In this document: one piece after another, positions 60,593-64,000 of the stretch
How the letters are laid out: each line of letters starts with the position of its first letter
Position numbering within the stretch: the stretch's first letter is position 1
Source of the DNA: Chryseobacterium phocaeense
GTDB lineage: Bacteria > Bacteroidota > Bacteroidia > Flavobacteriales > Weeksellaceae
Assembly: GCF_900169075.1 (NCBI RefSeq)
Contig: NZ_LT827015.1
Coordinates: forward strand, 1,488,001-1,552,000
Direction of reading: 5' to 3'
DNA length: 64,000 nucleotides
Translations under genes and position numbers: made by a program
The notes under the pieces: generated by a model
Databases searched by the model: none
What the model was told of the DNA's origin: nothing
What the model saw: only the letters and a program-made list of their open reading frames with translations

Positions 60593-61477
60593 ATGATGAC
60601 TGAACAATTATCAAAAAACGAAAATCTAAGTGGATGGATTAATGGTTTTATAGGAGTAGTGCTCTTCAGCGGAGGACTGCCCGCCACTAAGCTAGCTGTG
60701 ATGGAAATGAGCCCTACTTTTGTAACGATAGTTCGTGCTGCGGTGGCAGGTTTGCTGGCTTTGCTGGTCTTATGGATCGGTAAGGAAAAGCGTCCTGTTA
60801 AAAGTCAGCTGGTCCCTTTGCTTTTGGTTTCTGTAGGATGCGTTATAGGTTTTCCGCTTCTTTCAGCATTAGCGCTGCAATATCTCACCTCTGCCCATTC
60901 TATTGTGTTTTTGGGAATGCTTCCTTTGGCTACAGCGGTATTCGGTGTTTTCCGGGGAGGAGAGCGGCCTCATCCTGCATTTTGGCTGTTTTCTGTGACG
61001 GGCAGTGTTCTGGTGATAGGCTATGCTGTTGCTCAGGGAATTTCGGCATCGCCGGTTGGTGATATCCTTATGCTGCTCGCAGTTATCCTCTGCGGAATGG
61101 GCTATGCAGAAGGTGCAAAACTTTCTAAAACCCTGGGAGGGTGGCAGGTGATTTCCTGGGCGCTGGTATTGGCTTTGCCAGTTATGATTCCTCTGTTTTT
61201 CATTTATCTTCCGGATGATATCGGAGATGTAAGTGCCCGGGGATGGTTTGGAATGGGCTATATTTCACTGTTCAGTATGTTTATTGGTTTTATATTCTGG
61301 TACAAAGGTCTTGCTCAGGGCGGAATAGCCACTGTAGGACAGCTGCAGCTTTTACAGCCTTTCTTTGGTCTTGGGCTGGCCGCCTACTTCCTTCACGAAC
61401 AGGTAAGTCTGGGAATGATAGGCATTACGATTGGGGTGATTCTCTGTGTGGTGGGAACCAAGAGATTTGCGAAATAA
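60593..61477 (+). CDS. EamA/DMT-family transporter
   Basis: 294 residues with about ten membrane helices in two EamA repeats: FIGVVLFSGGLPATKLAVME, VAGLLALLVLWIG, LLLVSVGCVIGFPLLSALAL, VISWALVLALPVMIPLFFIYL, YISLFSMFIGFIFWYKG and GMIGITIGVILCVVGTKR. Drug/metabolite superfamily; usually exports amino acids or related metabolites. Two ATG codons stand in tandem. Likely controlled by the divergent MocR regulator. Confidence 0.92.
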   Translation: MMTEQLSKNENLSGWINGFIGVVLFSGGLPATKLAVMEMSPTFVTIVRAAVAGLLALLVLWIGKEKRPVKSQLVPLLLVSVGCVIGFPLLSALALQYLTSAHSIVFLGMLPLATAVFGVFRGGERPHPAFWLFSVTGSVLVIGYAVAQGISASPVGDILMLLAVILCGMGYAEGAKLSKTLGGWQVISWALVLALPVMIPLFFIYLPDDIGDVSARGWFGMGYISLFSMFIGFIFWYKGLAQGGIATVGQLQLLQPFFGLGLAAYFLHEQVSLGMIGITIGVILCVVGTKRFAK

Positions 61478-61529
61478 GTAAAAATAATGCATTATGATTT
61501 TAATCATAAACAATCATCCTGGAATGATT

Positions 61530-61537
61530 TATCTTTG
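61530..61537 (+). promoter_or_regulatory. -7 promoter box of the small lipoprotein gene
   Basis: TATCTTTG, 24 bases before ATG 61562. Confidence 0.6.
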
Positions 61538-61561
61538 GAACACATCACAAAATATATAGTT

Positions 61562-61783
61562 ATGAAATTTACCCTAGTATTAATGCTTTTAGGCATTACT
61601 GTTTTAAGCTGTAAAAAAGAGACAAAAGTGGATTCTACAACGATATCAGACACCACGGTTGTTGATACAATGCCCTCTGATACGATGACGGCACCAGCAA
61701 ATCCTATGCCTTCGGACACCATGCGTGCTGCTGATACTGCAACAGCAAAAAAAATGGATACAGCGAAGACTTCCAAAAAATAA
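61562..61783 (+). CDS. small Thr/Asp-rich lipoprotein
   Basis: 73 residues. MKFTLVLMLLGITVLSCKKE is a lipoprotein signal with the lipidated Cys in VLSC. The mature part is short and repetitive (two PSDTM units, DTTVVDTM, DTATAKKMDTAKTSKK), likely unfolded. I take ATG 61562 rather than an in-frame ATG 25 codons earlier, since this one begins the signal peptide and sits behind a promoter box. No function can be assigned. Confidence 0.75.
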   Translation: MKFTLVLMLLGITVLSCKKETKVDSTTISDTTVVDTMPSDTMTAPANPMPSDTMRAADTATAKKMDTAKTSKK

Positions 61784-62087
61784 TTTAAACGAATATTATT
61801 GATACAAACCCGTTTAGCAATATGCGGGTTTTAATATCCTTCAGAAAACCTGTTAGGATATTTTTGCGTTGAATTTATTGATATTGTAAAATTTAAAATG
61901 AATTATTTTTGAAACTGAATTCATAGTGGGCAAATGTTTAATTTTAATTAAATATTTTAACTTTATTTAACATTTTTAACAATCGTTAAGGTTCGATATT
62001 TGCATGCATCTATTGACTTCGATCACCAATATATTTTACTAAGAAAGATTGACAAAGATTGAATAACACCAAAAAATTACTACTATT
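61784..62087. other. spacer between the lipoprotein and Crp-type gene A
   Basis: 304 bases. It contains the terminator at 61806-61834, then an A/T-rich stretch, an inverted repeat TTAACAATCGTTAA (61976-61989) and GATATTTG (61995-62002), one base off the -7 consensus, before the gene at 62088. The inverted repeat is a possible operator. Confidence 0.5.
61806..61834 (+). terminator. terminator of the small lipoprotein gene
   Basis: AAACCCG and CGGGTTT pair across a 12-base loop, followed by TTAAT; 22 bases after the stop codon. Confidence 0.7.
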
Positions 62088-62684
62088 ATGGTTATCGATG
62101 AAAACATTTTGCAATCAGCAGGGGCAGAGCTCAGGCAGTACAAACCCATGGATTATCTTTTCTGTGAGGGAGACAGCCCGAATTATTATTACCAGATTGT
62201 GTCTGGTGAAGTAAAGTTGAACAATTACAATGAGGAAGGAAAGGAATTCATACATACAATCCTTTCTAATGGACAAAGCTGCGGAGAATCCGTACTTTTT
62301 ATTGACAAACTTTATCCTGTAAATGCCGAAACGCTTACGGAATGTACTGTATTGAGATTGCAAAGATCTGCTTTTATGAATTTGCTTGACAGCTCTCCAA
62401 GGTTATGTCTCGAGGTGAGCAGTTTTTTATCTCAGTTGCTTTATGATAAGATTGTGAAAATGCAGAATATTTCTTCTCAAAATCCGGCCATCCGCCTGAA
62501 AGGTTTAATGGATTATCTTAAAAGTTCCCAGGAAGATGAAAGTCCTTTTTCCTTTACGATACCTTTGACCAGGCAACAGATGGCGGACCATACAGGGCTT
62601 TGTGTAGAAACCGCTATAAGGACCATTAAGCATATGGAAAAGGATAATATTGTCCAGATTATAGATCGTAAAATTTTGTATTAA
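62088..62684 (+). CDS. Crp/Fnr-family transcription regulator A
   Basis: 198 residues. Beta-roll effector domain (about 15-125: YLFCEGDSPNYYYQIVSGEV, SCGESVLFIDKLYPVNAET) and a C-terminal helix-turn-helix (PLTRQQMADHTGLCVETAIR, about 157-178). No FNR-type Cys cluster. Its 3' neighbour at 62894 is a close paralogue. In Flavobacteriia many such proteins exist with unknown ligands. The role is unassigned. Confidence 0.9.
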   Translation: MVIDENILQSAGAELRQYKPMDYLFCEGDSPNYYYQIVSGEVKLNNYNEEGKEFIHTILSNGQSCGESVLFIDKLYPVNAETLTECTVLRLQRSAFMNLLDSSPRLCLEVSSFLSQLLYDKIVKMQNISSQNPAIRLKGLMDYLKSSQEDESPFSFTIPLTRQQMADHTGLCVETAIRTIKHMEKDNIVQIIDRKILY

Positions 62685-62689
62685 CCTGC

Positions 62690-62834
62690 TTTCGGGTTGA
62701 GAAAAATAAAATCAGGAAAAGGAAAAACAGCTTCATGCTTCAATTGGCCCGAAAAATGAATGACAAAGTATTGATGTTTTTTTTTACTTCAATACTTCAG
62801 GCTTCCTTATTTGAAAAAATAGCTCAACCCGAAA
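62690..62834. repeat. 145-bp element with nested inverted repeats between two Crp genes
   Basis: Outer arms TTTCGGGTTGAG (62690-62701) and CTCAACCCGAAA (62823-62834) are perfect 12 bp inverted repeats; inner arms AAGTATTGA (62766-62774) and TCAATACTT (62789-62797) are a perfect 9 bp pair with a T-rich loop. Further partial pairing lies between. It may be a small non-autonomous element or a structured RNA/terminator. Confidence 0.6.
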
Positions 62835-62893
62835 TCAAATTATCATAAAAACATTAGATACTGAATTTGCTTTTTTAAATTAAACACAACATA

Positions 62894-63508
62894 ATGAAAA
62901 CAATAAGCTGCATGAATATTGACGAAGATCTGCTTTATTCGTCGGGAGGAGAAAGCAAGCACTATAAGAAGGGTGAACTGATATACAGAGAAGGAGATCA
63001 TGCACTTTATTATTTTCAAGTCAGGACAGGGAAAGTAAAACTTAATAATTATGATAGTGAAGGAAAAGAGTTTATACAGAACATTTTTGGAGGAAAACAA
63101 AGCTTTGGTGACTCTTTGCTTTTTTTGGATAAATTTTATCCTACCAATGCAGTCTGCCTTATCCCATCGGAAATCATAAGGGTATCAAAAGATAAATTTT
63201 TAAAATTGATAAAGACCTATCCGGATCTTTCTCTCGAAATGAATGCCTGCCTTTCTCAAAGACTTTATTTTAAATCTATAATGTTGCAGAATATGGCCTC
63301 TCTGAATCCCGTGGCAAGGATCACCGGACTCCTGGATTACCTTAAAAGCTACTATGATGACAGCTGCGGAAACTGTTTTGAGGTAGAGCTCACAAGACAA
63401 CAGATGGCCAACCTGGTAGGACTCCGGGTAGAAACGGTAATCAGGGTTTTGAAAAAGATGGAAAAAGCTGGAAGTGTTACTTTTAAAAACAGAAGAATTG
63501 TGTATTAG
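62894..63508 (+). CDS. Crp/Fnr-family transcription regulator B
   Basis: 204 residues from ATG 62894; an internal ATG at 62912 (MNIDEDLLYSSGGE) would align with the start of paralogue A and may be the true one. Same layout: effector roll (LIYREGDHALYYFQVRTGKV, QSFGDSLLFLDKFYPTNA) and helix-turn-helix (ELTRQQMANLVGLRVETVIR). The extra length and divergence in the ligand pocket suggest that it senses something different from A. Confidence 0.9.
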   Translation: MKTISCMNIDEDLLYSSGGESKHYKKGELIYREGDHALYYFQVRTGKVKLNNYDSEGKEFIQNIFGGKQSFGDSLLFLDKFYPTNAVCLIPSEIIRVSKDKFLKLIKTYPDLSLEMNACLSQRLYFKSIMLQNMASLNPVARITGLLDYLKSYYDDSCGNCFEVELTRQQMANLVGLRVETVIRVLKKMEKAGSVTFKNRRIVY

Positions 63509-63824
63509 ACAGTTTTCAATATGATTAAGGTCATAAAAAAGTGAATTATTTCAGTGTATATTTGGTATATCGGTTCACTACAATTCCTAAGACCTGAATA
63601 AAGGCAGTATAAAGCTTCCGGCTTTTAAGATTAAATTTCATAGCTCCGTTCCAGCTTCTAATATCCAATAACAAGGATATCATACATCATTCTACCCTCA
63701 AAACAGGATAATCTGATTGTATAAGCAAGAGGTTCGGAAATTGGGTGAAACCGGAAATCAGCCCTGAAAATGTGCTTCACAGCTTATTTTACGGGATTTA
63801 CAAAAACCATCATCACTCGAATAT
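63509..63824. other. spacer before the last gene
   Basis: 316 bases without a recognisable gene, promoter box or hairpin of note. Confidence 0.4.
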
Positions 63825-64000
63825 ATGGATTGCCACAAAATACTAAAAAACCTGAAGCATAAAGACTTCATAAAAGTTTCCAATAAAGGGGAATGGTTTG
63901 AAGACGGCGCAGCGGTCTACGCCAAAGAGATCAAGGATAATGTATTTCTTTTGTTTGTGATTTTAAAAGACATAGAAATTGAAAATATTAAGGCCGTAAT
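63825..64000 (+). CDS. hypothetical protein, truncated by window edge
   Basis: Open frame from ATG 63825 to the right edge with no stop, at least 58 residues: MDCHKILKNLKHKDFIKVSN at the start, then KGEWFEDGAAVYAKEIKDNV and a hydrophobic strand FLLFVILKDIEIENIKAV. Charged, no signal peptide. The nearest in-frame stop upstream is at 63765. I do not recognise it. Confidence 0.5.
   Translation, partial: MDCHKILKNLKHKDFIKVSNKGEWFEDGAAVYAKEIKDNVFLLFVILKDIEIENIKAV

Overview
This window is a 64 kb stretch of a Bacteroidota chromosome. It most resembles Chryseobacterium or a close relative in the Flavobacteriia. The evidence is low-GC, A/T-rich spacers; flavobacterial promoter -7 boxes (TAnnTTTG) ahead of many genes; almost no Shine-Dalgarno sequences; many secreted enzymes ending in a type IX secretion (T9SS) sorting domain; lipoproteins with acidic residues after the lipidated Cys; and bacillithiol-associated genes. 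I see no tRNA, rRNA, CRISPR, prophage or IS transposase.

Layout. 1-6403: histidine operon hisG(3' end)-D-C-B-H-A-F-IE, tightly coupled, with an apparent frameshift in hisG at an A8 run. 6585-10373: three tandem, near-identical M28 aminopeptidases with signal peptides and T9SS tails. 10610-15850: the translation cluster thrS-infC-(hydrolase, lectin lipoprotein)-rpmI-rplT, in which infC seems to start on a rare ATA codon. 16084-18739: an M19 dipeptidase and a helical protein of unknown function. 18886-23180: leucine operon leuA-C-D-B. 23316-24256: a tandem repeat array. 24368-26206: DUF4230 protein, thioredoxin-like protein and MazG-like pyrophosphohydrolase. 26407-27553: a predicted surface lipoprotein with a TNT-type NAD+ glycohydrolase toxin domain, followed by a small zinc-ribbon protein that could be its immunity factor. 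27997-34214: two large reprolysin-like metalloproteases. 34440-37635: acyl-CoA dehydrogenase and a secreted endonuclease I. 37822-39211: a SatD-like regulator behind three phased operator-like palindromes, paired with a DUF3307 membrane protein. 39245-41925: purC, a four-helix-bundle gene flanked by inverted repeats, and purF. 42127-49321: a glycerophosphodiesterase, four related outer-membrane beta-barrels and a third metalloprotease. 49594-54528: aroB, an rRNA pseudouridine synthase, an amidase and nicotinamidase. 54621-55645: a second, strictly periodic (222 bp) tandem array related in sequence to the first but inverted. 55757-63508: DEAD-box helicase, a bacillithiol-linked operon (yfiT, DUF1569, ytxJ, Crp-type regulator), MocR regulator facing an EamA exporter, a small lipoprotein and two tandem Crp/Fnr-family regulators. 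A gene of unknown function runs off the right edge.

How the parts fit. Three biosynthetic blocks (His, Leu, purine) and core translation genes form the housekeeping backbone. Between them lie secreted proteases, a nuclease, barrels and lipoproteins suited to a free-living, polymer-degrading flavobacterium. The most unusual items are the TNT toxin/immunity-like pair, the SatD operator array, the ATA start of infC, the two related tandem arrays, the inverted-repeat-flanked four-helix-bundle gene, and a family of intergenic palindromes behind his, purF and the glycerophosphodiesterase gene.
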